NCBI RefSeq assembly: GCF_023715785.1
Contig: NZ_JAMBOX010000030.1
Span: forward strand, 1 to 33,115
Direction: 5' to 3'
DNA from: Neobacillus niacini
GTDB lineage: Bacteria > Bacillota > Bacilli > Bacillales > Cytobacillaceae
DNA length: 33,115 bases
In this document: piece after piece, positions 21,144 through 29,365 of the stretch
Layout of the letters: every line of letters begins with the position of its first letter
How positions within the stretch are numbered: position 1 is the stretch's first letter
Notes under the pieces: model-generated
The model's input: the letters and a program-made list of their open reading frames with translations, nothing else
Told to the model about the DNA's origin: nothing
The model's database searches: none
Made by a program: the position numbers and the translations under genes

Positions 21144-22273
21144 CCCGGGTCCCTCCTAGTCCCTTTGTACGATAAATAACTGGTCATCACCCTAATTGCA
21201 ACATCGATTGCCGCTTCATTTGGATCAAGCTTGGCATGATGCAGGCCAAAGGGGGAGTCCACTCCAAGCCAAAACATGAGTCCGGGAATATCCCTTAGCA
21301 TATAGCCAAAGTCCTCTCCAGTCATGGCTTCAGTGCATTCCACCACTTTAATTTCAGGTTCTTGGTTATTGAACTCAATAAATTCTTTGGCAACTTCCTC
21401 GTCATTGTACACCTGATGGTACATGGACCCATAGTCAATGGAAGCCTCGCACTCAAAGCCTGCTTCCACTCCTTTAACGAGCGACTCAATGCGCTGTTTA
21501 ACCTTTTGCATGGAATGAGGTGACAAAGTGCGAATCGTACCTTCAAGCCGGGCTTTTTCGGCAATAATATTTTGGACGGTTCCACCGCTAATTTTACCAA
21601 TGGTTATAACGGCGCTGTCAAGCGGATTCACGTTGCGTGATATGATTGTCTGCAACTGACTGACAAGGGTACAGGCAGCAATTACCATATCGTTTGTTTG
21701 ATGCGGATAGGCGGCATGTCCCCCCTTTCCTTTTAAATCAATATATAACTCGGATGTATTAGCAAAAAGCAACCCTGGTTTGGTGGCAATTGTCCCCACC
21801 GGGTATTCCGGTGCAATATGGAGGGCAAAAATCAAATCCGGTTTCCATTCTTTAAATTCTGTTGAATTCATCATCGGTTCAGCACCGCCGGGCCCTTCTT
21901 CGGCAGGCTGAAACACGAATAGCAGGTCGTCATCTATCCGATTTTGGACAAAGTGAGTAAGCACCCCAAGCGCAATGCTCATATGGATATCGTGGCCGCA
22001 GGCGTGCATTCTCGCCTCATGTGTTGAAGCAAATGGCAGACCTGTTTCTTCTTCAATAGGCAGGCCATCGATATCTGTCCGATAACCGATTGTTTTCTGC
22101 GGATTTTGGCCATGCACCTTTACCAGAAGTCCTGTTTTCCATGTTTTTATGGCAAGCCGCTCCTGAGGCAAAGACTGAATATATTCCATTAAATAAGCCT
22201 GGGTTTTATATTCCTGGAATCCGAGCTCAGGAATCTGATGAAGATCGCGGCGGATTTTTATAAAGGAATCCAT
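21140..22273 (-). CDS. dapL: N-acetyldiaminopimelate deacetylase
   Basis: A 377-residue M20 family metallohydrolase that removes the acetyl group from N-acetyl-LL-diaminopimelate, giving LL-DAP for lysine and peptidoglycan. Visible: RTDIDGLP with the likely catalytic D69, HACGHD metal ligands (90-95), and PAEEGPGG with the general-base glutamate (125/126). It matches B. subtilis DapL (YkuR) in length and follows dapH as there. The ATG at 22273 has AAAGGAG upstream. A terminator-like hairpin lies between dapH and this gene. A generic amidohydrolase call is possible, but the dapH context decides. Confidence 0.94.
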   Translation of the reverse strand: MDSFIKIRRDLHQIPELGFQEYKTQAYLMEYIQSLPQERLAIKTWKTGLLVKVHGQNPQKTIGYRTDIDGLPIEEETGLPFASTHEARMHACGHDIHMSIALGVLTHFVQNRIDDDLLFVFQPAEEGPGGAEPMMNSTEFKEWKPDLIFALHIAPEYPVGTIATKPGLLFANTSELYIDLKGKGGHAAYPHQTNDMVIAACTLVSQLQTIISRNVNPLDSAVITIGKISGGTVQNIIAEKARLEGTIRTLSPHSMQKVKQRIESLVKGVEAGFECEASIDYGSMYHQVYNDEEVAKEFIEFNNQEPEIKVVECTEAMTGEDFGYMLRDIPGLMFWLGVDSPFGLHHAKLDPNEAAIDVAIRVMTSYLSYKGTRRDPG

Positions 22274-22309
22274 ATCTATGTATCTCTCCTTTTTATTGTC
22301 TAGCTACAA

Positions 22310-22340
22310 AACAAGCGTGGAGGCTATCCACGCTGTTTTT
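22310..22340. terminator. terminator-like hairpin between dapH and dapL
   Basis: AGCGTGGA (22314-22321) pairs perfectly with TCCACGCT (22327-22334). The minus-strand tail is TGTTTTG, the plus-strand tail GTTTTTA. Read with the operon it would give partial termination after dapH. Confidence 0.65.
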
Positions 22341-22343
22341 AGG

Positions 22344-23054
22344 CTATAGTTGACGAAGCTCTTGCATAATTTCAGTCTTTGATTTTGTCTTTTCGTCAAT
22401 ATCTTTAATTTTTCTGGCTGGGGTTCCGGCTACTACTGTGTATGGAGCAACATCCTGCGTCACGACAGCACCTGCCGCAACAACGGAGCCCTTACCGACT
22501 GTAACCCCTTCAAGCACAACCGCATTGGCACCAATTAAAACATCATCTTCTACAATGACAGGCTTGGCGGATGGAGGTTCGATTACACCTGCAAGGACAG
22601 TGCCTGCACCGATATGGCAATTTTTGCCGACCGTTGCCCTGCCGCCTAATACAGCACCCATATCAATCATAGTCTTTTCGCCGATGACTGCGCCAATATT
22701 AATGACTGCACCCATCATGATTACCGCTTGATCTCCGATTTCCACCTGATCGCGAATAATCGCACCCGGTTCGATCCTGGCATTGACATGCTTCATATCC
22801 AATAACGGAATCGCGGAATTGCGTCGGTCATTCTCAACCACAAAATCTTCTATTTTTGCAGAATTAGCTTCCAGAACTGCATTGATATCAGTCCATTCGC
22901 CAAACACGACTCCTGTGCTGCCATTTATGAACGTTTTAGCATTTGCCCCGAAATCGAGCCCGGCCAAGTCACCTTTTATGTATACTTTCACCGGAGTGGA
23001 TTTTTTGCTATTTTGAATAAAAGAAATAATTTCATTTGCATCCATCATTTTCAT
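22344..23054 (-). CDS. dapH: tetrahydrodipicolinate N-acetyltransferase
   Basis: A 236-residue enzyme that acetylates tetrahydrodipicolinate with acetyl-CoA, the committed step of the acetylase branch of lysine/DAP synthesis. The N-terminus MKMMDANEIISFIQNSKKST is that of DapH. From about residue 85 to 205 hexapeptide repeats (for example IGDQAVIMMGAVINIGAVIG) build a left-handed beta-helix, with the CoA-binding IEPPSAKPV loop. The start has AAGGGGG eight bases upstream. It leads dapH-dapL-ykuV. The next enzyme, PatA, is encoded 7 kb away at 29985. Confidence 0.97.
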   Translation of the reverse strand: MKMMDANEIISFIQNSKKSTPVKVYIKGDLAGLDFGANAKTFINGSTGVVFGEWTDINAVLEANSAKIEDFVVENDRRNSAIPLLDMKHVNARIEPGAIIRDQVEIGDQAVIMMGAVINIGAVIGEKTMIDMGAVLGGRATVGKNCHIGAGTVLAGVIEPPSAKPVIVEDDVLIGANAVVLEGVTVGKGSVVAAGAVVTQDVAPYTVVAGTPARKIKDIDEKTKSKTEIMQELRQL

Positions 23055-23132
23055 GTTACGTGCCCCCTTTACATTCTAAAAAATACTTTAGCAAACAAAA
23101 GGGATGAAAACAAGAAAAATACCCCTTTATGC

Positions 23133-24011
23133 TTAAGTTTCAGTAATATAATCTTTCATCACCTCAACGAATGCTTGAACCTGCTTTAATTGGAACGCCG
23201 ATTCATAGCCCAAAAGCCATGTATCGCGTTTTAGCGGCTCTCCTGATTCATTTAACAATGGAATTTTGAAGATATCCTGCTCGGCTTTCGTCAGGGTAAT
23301 CCCTGGCAAAATGGCATAGCCAATCCCGTTAAAGGCCATTTGCTTGCAGGTTTCAATTTGGTCAACAATGACCGTTCGCTTTGGTGACGTTTTAAATTTC
23401 TTCATCCACCAATCTTGGATTTCCTGATAATAGTTGGAGTCGCTTTTAAATTGGATAAATGGTCGGTCCGTTTCAACGATTTGCTCCGGCTGGGTAATTT
23501 CCCGATCTACCAAATATAATGGATCATTGAAAAGATGTACTTTAACTCCTTTCCAATCCGGCATGCCCCGAATGATCCCGATATGAACCTGGTCGTCGTA
23601 CAAGCAATTTAGGATTTCACTGCTCCAGCCTGTGACGAGCGACAATTTAACCTGTGGATATTTATCAATAAATTTCTTTAGTACTTGCGGAAGCCAGTTT
23701 TGTCCGACAATGGATGCCACTGCAATTTTTAACGTACCTGATACTCCTGTTTGTAAGGAATATATGGTCTCCCTCACTTTCTCCTGTTTTGTCAGCACTT
23801 CATTGACAAAATCTATCACATGCTCACCAGCTGGAGTCAAGGCCAAACCTTTTTGTGAACGGATAAATAATTTTGTTCCCCATTCCTTCTCAATCGTCTG
23901 CAAGCGCTGCGATAAGGCCGGCTGGGAGACAAACAGCCGCTCGGATGCTTTTCGCATATTCATTTCTTGGGCTAAAACCGAAAGTAATTGAAATTCCGAA
24001 ATTGACGACAT
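23133..24011 (-). CDS. ccpC: LysR-type regulator CcpC
   Basis: A 292-residue LysR family regulator. The winged helix-turn-helix occupies about 1-60 (NMRKASERLFVSQPALSQRL), and the co-inducer domain contains the segments SLVTGWSSEIL, HIGIIRGMPDWKG and QIETCKQMAFNGIGYAILPG, all close to B. subtilis CcpC (YkuM). CcpC represses citZ and citB (citrate synthase, aconitase) and responds to citrate. The ATG at 24011 has GGAGG nine bases upstream; a longer in-frame reading lacks a site. It is 31 bases after the MFS transporter gene on the same strand. In B. subtilis the flavodoxin genes ykuNOP follow it; they are absent here. Confidence 0.93.
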   Translation of the reverse strand: MSSISEFQLLSVLAQEMNMRKASERLFVSQPALSQRLQTIEKEWGTKLFIRSQKGLALTPAGEHVIDFVNEVLTKQEKVRETIYSLQTGVSGTLKIAVASIVGQNWLPQVLKKFIDKYPQVKLSLVTGWSSEILNCLYDDQVHIGIIRGMPDWKGVKVHLFNDPLYLVDREITQPEQIVETDRPFIQFKSDSNYYQEIQDWWMKKFKTSPKRTVIVDQIETCKQMAFNGIGYAILPGITLTKAEQDIFKIPLLNESGEPLKRDTWLLGYESAFQLKQVQAFVEVMKDYITET

Positions 24012-24042
24012 TTGAGGGGCCTCCTTTAAAAAGCTCTGCACC

Positions 24043-25536
24043 TTAGATGGAGCTTTGGTCTTTTTTCGGTATAAAAAATATCAAAAACATACTGACAATG
24101 GCAATTGTAAGGACGACATAATAGACGGAATGCAAGGAAATGGTCAGACCATCCTGTAAAACCTCCCTGACGGAATCAAGCAGGTTATCACGTTCTTCTG
24201 TCTTTAATAGCAAATTGGCATCATCCGCTGTCAGCGATGGTGATTTTTCTGCCAAATAATGATTCAAGCGGTTATTTAAAATTCCGCCCAGGAGAGCCGC
24301 ACCAATGGTGTTTCCCAAATTCCGCATAAACATATTGGCCGCTGTTGCAACACCACGCTGTTCCCAACCTACTGTACTTTGTATCGAAACAATAAAAGCT
24401 GTTGATGTGAGTCCCATTCCAACTCCGACCAAAAAGGATCCGACAGCAGCCCAAAGCGGCCCGGATGAGGCCTGCATAGTTACAAACACCAGGCTGCCAA
24501 AAATTAAAAACACCCCGCCTATAATAGATGTTTTGCGATATCCGATTGTGACCAGCATTCGCCCGGACAGTGTGGAGGCAATCGGCCAGCCAATGGACAT
24601 CGCGGTCAAGGTAAACCCGGCAATAATCGGCGTTTGTTCCATGACACCTTGGACAAAAGTTGGCAGGAAGCTTGAAATGCCAATCAACATGATACCAGTT
24701 GTCAGTGAAGTTATATTTGCGATAAATATGGCTCGTTCTTTCCAGATAGAAAACGGCATCATCGGCTCAGCTGCCCGTCCTTCTTGGATAACGAACCCGG
24801 CTAAGGCAACAATAGCCAGGGCAATTAATGCATTAAGCTGCCAAGAGCCCCATGGCCAATTCCTTCCGCCCTCGACAAGGACAAACATAAATGACGAAAT
24901 AGTAATGGTTAAAAGAAATGCACCTGGATAATCAATTTTATGTTTCTTCTTGTTCACATTTTCATGGAGGAACAGCCATAAACCAGCCAAGGCCAAAAGC
25001 CCAAGCGGTACATTAATCCAAAAAACATATTTCCAGCTGGCATACTGGACCACAAGTCCGCCCACTGCCGGCCCTGTTATTGCTGAAATCCCCCAAACAC
25101 TGGAGAGATAGCCCTGAATTTTTGCCCTTTCTTCCGCTGTATAAATATCGCCAACGATTGTCGTGGCAATTGGTGTAACCGCACCTGCCCCAAATCCCTG
25201 AATGAGACGGAAAATGATCAGCATTTTCATTGAAGTGGCAAAACCACAGAGAATCGAGCCGATTAAAAAGAATATGATGCCAACGGTAAGGACGGGCTTT
25301 CGCCCAAATAAATCAGATAATTTTCCGTAAATCAATACGGTAACTGAATTCATCAATAAATAGGCGGAAAAAACCCAGCTGAACAAAGTGAACCCGCCCA
25401 AATCTGCAACAATGGCCGGCATGGCCGTAGAAACAATGGTTGCCTCAATTGCTCCCATAAACATGGCCAGCATGACAGATGCCAGCACAAGTGGTCTTTT
25501 TGTTTGTTTAATTCCAATCGAGTTGGCTTCGCCCAT
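24043..25536 (-). CDS. MFS multidrug-type transporter (DHA2, 14 TM)
   Basis: A 497-residue membrane protein of the EmrB/QacA drug:H+ antiporter family, with about 14 hydrophobic segments. Motif A appears as GKLSDLFGRKPVL, motif C as GISAITGPAVGG, and the N-terminal signature as GAIEATIVSTAMPAIVADL. The last helices end in a basic cytoplasmic tail, FFIPKKDQSSI. Substrate cannot be predicted. AGAGGTG lies seven bases upstream of the ATG. It sits between darB and ccpC, where B. subtilis has no transporter, so it is a lineage-specific insertion. Read-through into ccpC is possible, and CcpC or a stress signal might affect it. Confidence 0.92.
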   Translation of the reverse strand: MGEANSIGIKQTKRPLVLASVMLAMFMGAIEATIVSTAMPAIVADLGGFTLFSWVFSAYLLMNSVTVLIYGKLSDLFGRKPVLTVGIIFFLIGSILCGFATSMKMLIIFRLIQGFGAGAVTPIATTIVGDIYTAEERAKIQGYLSSVWGISAITGPAVGGLVVQYASWKYVFWINVPLGLLALAGLWLFLHENVNKKKHKIDYPGAFLLTITISSFMFVLVEGGRNWPWGSWQLNALIALAIVALAGFVIQEGRAAEPMMPFSIWKERAIFIANITSLTTGIMLIGISSFLPTFVQGVMEQTPIIAGFTLTAMSIGWPIASTLSGRMLVTIGYRKTSIIGGVFLIFGSLVFVTMQASSGPLWAAVGSFLVGVGMGLTSTAFIVSIQSTVGWEQRGVATAANMFMRNLGNTIGAALLGGILNNRLNHYLAEKSPSLTADDANLLLKTEERDNLLDSVREVLQDGLTISLHSVYYVVLTIAIVSMFLIFFIPKKDQSSI

Positions 25537-25555
25537 TGCTTGACACCTCTGATAT

Positions 25556-25585
25556 TAAAAAAATACAGCCCCCTTAACGGGAGCT
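25556..25585 (-). terminator. darB terminator
   Basis: On the minus strand AGCTCCC pairs with GGGGGCT (one G-U), followed by GTATTTTTTT. It separates darB from the MFS gene. Confidence 0.82.
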
Positions 25586-25588
25586 TTA

Positions 25589-26029
25589 TTATTTGAACCT
25601 TTTGACCAGCATATTTAATTGATTCAAAATCGAGCTTCTCGGTAAAATGCCGGCGAAGAACCCGTCTTCCGTTTCGATACAAAGGAACGGATGGTTAACC
25701 AGCAATTCGAGGCAATCGGGAAATGAGGCAGAAAGTTTAACCCGTGGAATTGATTTTTTCATAACCTCTTCCACCCGCTTTTGTTCCAGCATTTCAAATT
25801 CAATTCTTTCAAGCCCAAGAATAGAATCCATAATAATGGGGGTACTAATTAGCCCATGAAGCTTGTATAAAGGATCTAATACAGGAATGGCTGTATAACC
25901 GCTTTTGGTAAGCACCAACAAGGCGTGTTCCAGATTGTTGCCGACCTGTACATGGGCTACCCGTTCTGATGGTATCATAAAATCTTCTATTGTTAGGTCT
26001 AAAAATTCCCCGCTGGGAAGACTGATCAT
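25589..26029 (-). CDS. darB: c-di-AMP-binding CBS protein DarB
   Basis: A 146-residue protein made of two CBS domains (about 15-75 and 80-140). The segment VAHVQVGNNLEHALLVLTKSGYTAIPVLDP is nearly that of B. subtilis YkuL, now DarB/CbpB, which binds c-di-AMP and, when free of it, activates the (p)ppGpp synthetase Rel and pyruvate carboxylase. The ATG at 26029 has GAGGAG upstream. It is followed by a terminator, so it is likely monocistronic. In B. subtilis ykuK and abbA lie between ykuJ and this gene; I find neither. Confidence 0.92.
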   Translation of the reverse strand: MISLPSGEFLDLTIEDFMIPSERVAHVQVGNNLEHALLVLTKSGYTAIPVLDPLYKLHGLISTPIIMDSILGLERIEFEMLEQKRVEEVMKKSIPRVKLSASFPDCLELLVNHPFLCIETEDGFFAGILPRSSILNQLNMLVKRFK

Positions 26030-26111
26030 CACGAAAACTCCTCATGTTAGTTTTTCCTCGTCTCTATTCTATCATAGTTTTCGTGGAGCAGGATAAATTT
26101 TAGCATGAAAA

Positions 26112-26131
26112 TAAGGACCGCGGACGGTCCT
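26112..26131 (-). terminator. ykuJ terminator
   Basis: On the minus strand AGGACCG pairs perfectly with CGGTCCT around a TCCG loop, followed by TATTTTC. It overlaps the ykuJ stop codon. Confidence 0.75.
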
Positions 26132-26366
26132 ATTGGATCAAATCAAAAATCTCAATGGTAATCATATCAATGTTATCAAATTGATATCGTTTTGGCTTTT
26201 CCTTTTCAAAGTACACCTCAAGTTCAAACGTTTCCGTTTTTGGGTGATAAGTCACCTGACACTTTCTTTCTCCGTTTACCTCAAAATAGCGTTGAGTCGG
26301 CTCACCATTCACCGATTGTTCTTGAAGATTTTTTAGTCTGGTTAATATACCTTGAAGCTGTGACAT
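26130..26366 (-). CDS. ykuJ: YkuJ family protein (DUF1797)
   Basis: A 78-residue soluble protein. The segments MSQLQGILTRLKNLQEQS, QRYFEVNGE and YQFDNIDMITIEIFDLIQ match the YkuJ/DUF1797 family of bacilli. The ATG at 26366 has AAAGGAG ten bases upstream, and the length fits B. subtilis YkuJ; an earlier in-frame start overlaps that site. Function is unknown. About 220 bases of AT-rich DNA precede it (26367-26589), with no gene seen. Confidence 0.9.
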   Translation of the reverse strand: MSQLQGILTRLKNLQEQSVNGEPTQRYFEVNGERKCQVTYHPKTETFELEVYFEKEKPKRYQFDNIDMITIEIFDLIQ

Positions 26367-26560
26367 AAGCTTTTTTCTCCTTTCCAAAACAAACAGGCTT
26401 CTGTTTGTTAGGTTTCACATTTGGCATGTTTCTATCCGGATGGATTTTTTCCATAAGAATGATAATTAAAATACAGTTTTTATATGCCAATATTAACAGA
26501 ATAAAATAACCGCTTTATTTGTACAAGCAAAAATGTAAAATTTGCTAAAATTTTCTCGAT

Positions 26561-26588
26561 AAAAATAGGCCTCGAGCATTTGAGACCT
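26561..26588 (-). terminator. terminator after the 78-residue membrane protein
   Basis: On the minus strand AGGTCTC pairs with GAGGCCT (one G-U), followed by ATTTTTA, directly after the stop codon. Confidence 0.65.
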
Positions 26589-26589
26589 T

Positions 26590-26826
26590 TTAATAAAAAG
26601 ACACAGCTATAAATAGGATGATAAATAAAACCAATGCAAAAAAAATGCCATAAGAGAGAAAAACCGGATTTTTCACATAAACATTTTTTTGAATCGGTTT
26701 GGCAATTTGGGTATCAATCTCACCTTGCACCACTTTTTGCTGTCGTCCAAGTGCAAGAGTATAAATGAGCGACACCGCCAAAATGCCGAAGATTAAAGCC
26801 GCAATAACCATTTCAAAGAGATTCAT
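26590..26826 (-). CDS. small two-helix membrane protein (78 aa), unknown
   Basis: I do not recognise a family. Two hydrophobic segments (about 5-26 and 55-76) flank a central charged stretch with QKVVQGEIDTQIAKP, suggesting two membrane helices joined by a soluble loop. The ATG at 26826 has GGAGAATTGG upstream. It lies between ykuI and ykuJ, where B. subtilis has no such gene, and ends in its own terminator. The gap to ykuI is 72 bases, so co-transcription with ykuI is likely. Confidence 0.68.
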   Translation of the reverse strand: MNLFEMVIAALIFGILAVSLIYTLALGRQQKVVQGEIDTQIAKPIQKNVYVKNPVFLSYGIFFALVLFIILFIAVSFY

Positions 26827-26898
26827 GAGTCCAATTCTCCTTCATCATCATGTAACATTAAATTGCCACCCGATGAAGCTTTCTATTCTGGTGCTTTC

Positions 26899-28110
26899 TT
26901 ACAGTAATTGGTCATGTTCAAACAAATACTGATAGGAAATATCAATAAATAAATAATCGTTGTCATTCATCGGATATGAAAATGTCCGTATCGTTTCACC
27001 GGTTTCAATGTCGCAATACAAGTCAGATAGAATGCCTTTGCGCTCATTCCTCATCTTGATGATGTTCTCCAAAAAATAAGGCCGCCAGCTCCAATTTTTA
27101 TTTAAATATTCCGGTTGTGTAGTCCAGCAGCCCTTGTCCCTGAACAGATTGGCCGATTTCTGAAATCCATTTTCATCGCATACATAAATACGGAACGCTA
27201 CTTGATCCATTTCTTTGCCAAGTATATGCAGCAGCTCCTCAAGTACAAGCTTTTTATTTTTCATAATGATATCCTGCACTTTGGCATGGAAATACTCCGT
27301 CGTCGTAAATACTGCCTCCAATTTCCTTTTTTCGTAGGATATAAAATCATGAAACTTTTCCTTCAAACGATGCTTTAAAAAATCCGGTTCAATAAACTCG
27401 GCAGCCGGCGGATGCAAATAGTAGCCCTGATAATAACGGCCGCCATTTCTCCAGGCGAACTGTAGTTGATAACTCATTTCGATGTTTTCAAATAGGAGCG
27501 TGGCGCCAATTTTTCTAGCCAAAACAGAAAGCGAAAACAACATATCATTGAAATTGGTACCCGTTGCTGTCGATTTTAAGGCTTCCAAATTAATTTTTAA
27601 AATATCCGGATCAAGTTGGGCAATTCTTTCAAAAAAAGGACTTTCACTATCAAGACTGGATATCGCAATTTTGATTCCATAGGTACGATAATACTGAAGC
27701 AAATTATCGAGTTGGCCAATGTCCCCTTTATAGTGTTGTTCGGAGATTTCAAGGACAATTCGGTCTAATCGCAATCCTTTTTTTTCAAAGGCGAGCAACT
27801 CCTCCAGAAAAGGTTCTCCATCGCTATACATGAGCAATTCAGCATTTCGGTTCAAAAAAATGCTAATGGTTTCATCCAGTTCCAATGCCTTTTCCAACGA
27901 TTTTTGCACTAACAATAGATCGACTTCAAATTTATACTCATCGGGAATTTGGTCATCATGAAAAAAAGGCCCGAGACTGATGACCTCTTCCTCTGTTTTA
28001 TACCTGCCCAATACCTCATAGGCGATAATTCGTTGTTCATCGGCACTAAAAATCGGCTGGAAATACGGGAAAACATTGGTCAGATTCGAAAGGATTTCCA
28101 AAGCATCCAT
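26899..28110 (-). CDS. ykuI: YkuI, degenerate EAL-domain protein with PAS-like C-terminus
   Basis: A 403-residue cytoplasmic protein. The N-terminal EAL-type barrel (about 15-255) has YEVLGR (E32-R36) in place of the EAL signature, with N87, E121 (LEISEQ) and K172 (DILKIN) in the usual places. Where active phosphodiesterases carry an Asp-Asp pair, this protein has Ser151-Ser152. The C-terminal part (about 270-403), with WSWRPYFLENI and ETIRTFSYPM, is the PAS-like domain of YkuI. B. subtilis YkuI binds c-di-GMP but was reported inactive as a phosphodiesterase. This copy is likely a sensor or binding protein. The ATG at 28110 has GGGAGG seven bases upstream. Confidence 0.92.
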   Translation of the reverse strand: MDALEILSNLTNVFPYFQPIFSADEQRIIAYEVLGRYKTEEEVISLGPFFHDDQIPDEYKFEVDLLLVQKSLEKALELDETISIFLNRNAELLMYSDGEPFLEELLAFEKKGLRLDRIVLEISEQHYKGDIGQLDNLLQYYRTYGIKIAISSLDSESPFFERIAQLDPDILKINLEALKSTATGTNFNDMLFSLSVLARKIGATLLFENIEMSYQLQFAWRNGGRYYQGYYLHPPAAEFIEPDFLKHRLKEKFHDFISYEKRKLEAVFTTTEYFHAKVQDIIMKNKKLVLEELLHILGKEMDQVAFRIYVCDENGFQKSANLFRDKGCWTTQPEYLNKNWSWRPYFLENIIKMRNERKGILSDLYCDIETGETIRTFSYPMNDNDYLFIDISYQYLFEHDQLL

Positions 28111-28138
28111 CCAAGTACCTCCCAAATAGATTTTTATC

Positions 28139-28147
28139 ATTATACCA
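28139..28147 (-). promoter_or_regulatory. extended -10 promoter of ykuI
   Basis: On the minus strand TGGTATAAT is a perfect extended -10 element, 28 bases before the ykuI start. There is no good -35. The rest of the gap to ykuE is AT-rich with no gene. Confidence 0.65.
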
Positions 28148-28378
28148 TAGGCCATAAAGCCTGAGCTTGCTCTACCTGTAGAATACCATGATAAAGGAAA
28201 GAGAAACAATTGACCCTAAAGTCAGCCTGTTGAAAAGCAGTGTATTCGAAACGATTATTTGGCATTTATTTATTTTCGCTGAATAAAAACTTAATAAAGC
28301 TTGTTTACTTGCATTATGCGACGTTTTTCTTGAAAATACAAAGGGTATTCATTTATTAAAAATAGGTTGGTAGAAGAT

Positions 28379-29248
28379 ATGATGAAACCACAAACACGGA
28401 GAACTTTTTTAAAACGGTTGGCAGGTTCTTTCCTTGCCGTTCTTGGCTTAGGCGCCGGAGGATATGTTTATGGCAATCGGATCGAACCGGCATTACTGGG
28501 AATTACCCGTCTTGATATCAGTCATCCCTTAATCCCGGCGGGGTTTCACGGCAAGAAGATTATTCAATTTAGCGATACACATTTGGGTTTTCAATACAAC
28601 CTTAATCAACTAGAAAAATTGATTGACAAAATTAACGCTGAGAAGCCTGATTTAATTTTTTTCACTGGAGATTTAATGGACGAACCGAATAAATATAGAG
28701 AAATCAACAAATTGACTGGCATTTTGCAAAAGCTGCAAGCACCACTGGGCAAATACTGCATTTACGGAAATCATGATCACGGAGGTTATGGGACAGAAAT
28801 TTATAGGGGAATTATGGAGGCTGCTGGCTTTAAGCTATTAATAAATAGTGCCGATTTTATTAAATTACCCGATAACAGCAGAATTTTCATTGCAGGCATT
28901 GATGATTTAATGCTAGGAAAACCTGATTTGGCATCTGCATTAAAGCATGTTCCGGAAAAGCAATTCTGCATTCTTCTATCGCATGAGCCAGATTTTGCAG
29001 AAACAGCCATCAGCTATCCGGTTCAATGGCAGCTGAGCGGACACAGCCACGGGGGACAAGTAAAGATTCCTTTTGCCGGAGCGCTGGTTCTGCCTCCATT
29101 TGCAAAAATTTATCAAGAAGGGCTATATGCCATTGGCGGTGAAAACGGGCTTATTTTATATGTCAATCGTGGAATTGGGACGACAGGACTCCCCTTCCGT
29201 TTTTTCTCCAAGCCGGAACTTTCGGTATTTACGTTATCAGCAAATTAA
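28379..29248 (+). CDS. ykuE: Tat-exported metallophosphoesterase YkuE
   Basis: A 289-residue calcineurin-like phosphoesterase with a twin-arginine signal, TRRTFLKR followed by AGSFLAVLGLGAGGYVYG, so it is exported folded. All metal motifs are present: FSDTHLG, FTGDLMD, YGNHDHGG, LLSHEPD and SGHSHGGQ. B. subtilis YkuE is a known Tat substrate located at the cell wall; its physiological substrate is unclear. Start choice is uncertain: TTG 28367, ATG 28379 or ATG 28382, none with a strong ribosome site; I use 28379. B. subtilis ykuC and ykuD would lie between it and ykyB; they are missing. Confidence 0.92.
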   Translation: MMKPQTRRTFLKRLAGSFLAVLGLGAGGYVYGNRIEPALLGITRLDISHPLIPAGFHGKKIIQFSDTHLGFQYNLNQLEKLIDKINAEKPDLIFFTGDLMDEPNKYREINKLTGILQKLQAPLGKYCIYGNHDHGGYGTEIYRGIMEAAGFKLLINSADFIKLPDNSRIFIAGIDDLMLGKPDLASALKHVPEKQFCILLSHEPDFAETAISYPVQWQLSGHSHGGQVKIPFAGALVLPPFAKIYQEGLYAIGGENGLILYVNRGIGTTGLPFRFFSKPELSVFTLSAN

Positions 29249-29365
29249 GCTCCTAAAGCCAAATGCCTTGAGCCTGCACGAAATAAAAACTTAGCGATTA
29301 TTTCTATTTTACTAAAAAAAAGGTATAATAAAATTGTCTTTAAAAGATTGAAAGGAGAACCTATT

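Noticed and set aside
24305..24931. 208-codon plus-strand frame across the MFS gene
   Set aside because: Antisense shadow of a hydrophobic membrane protein gene; no supporting signal.
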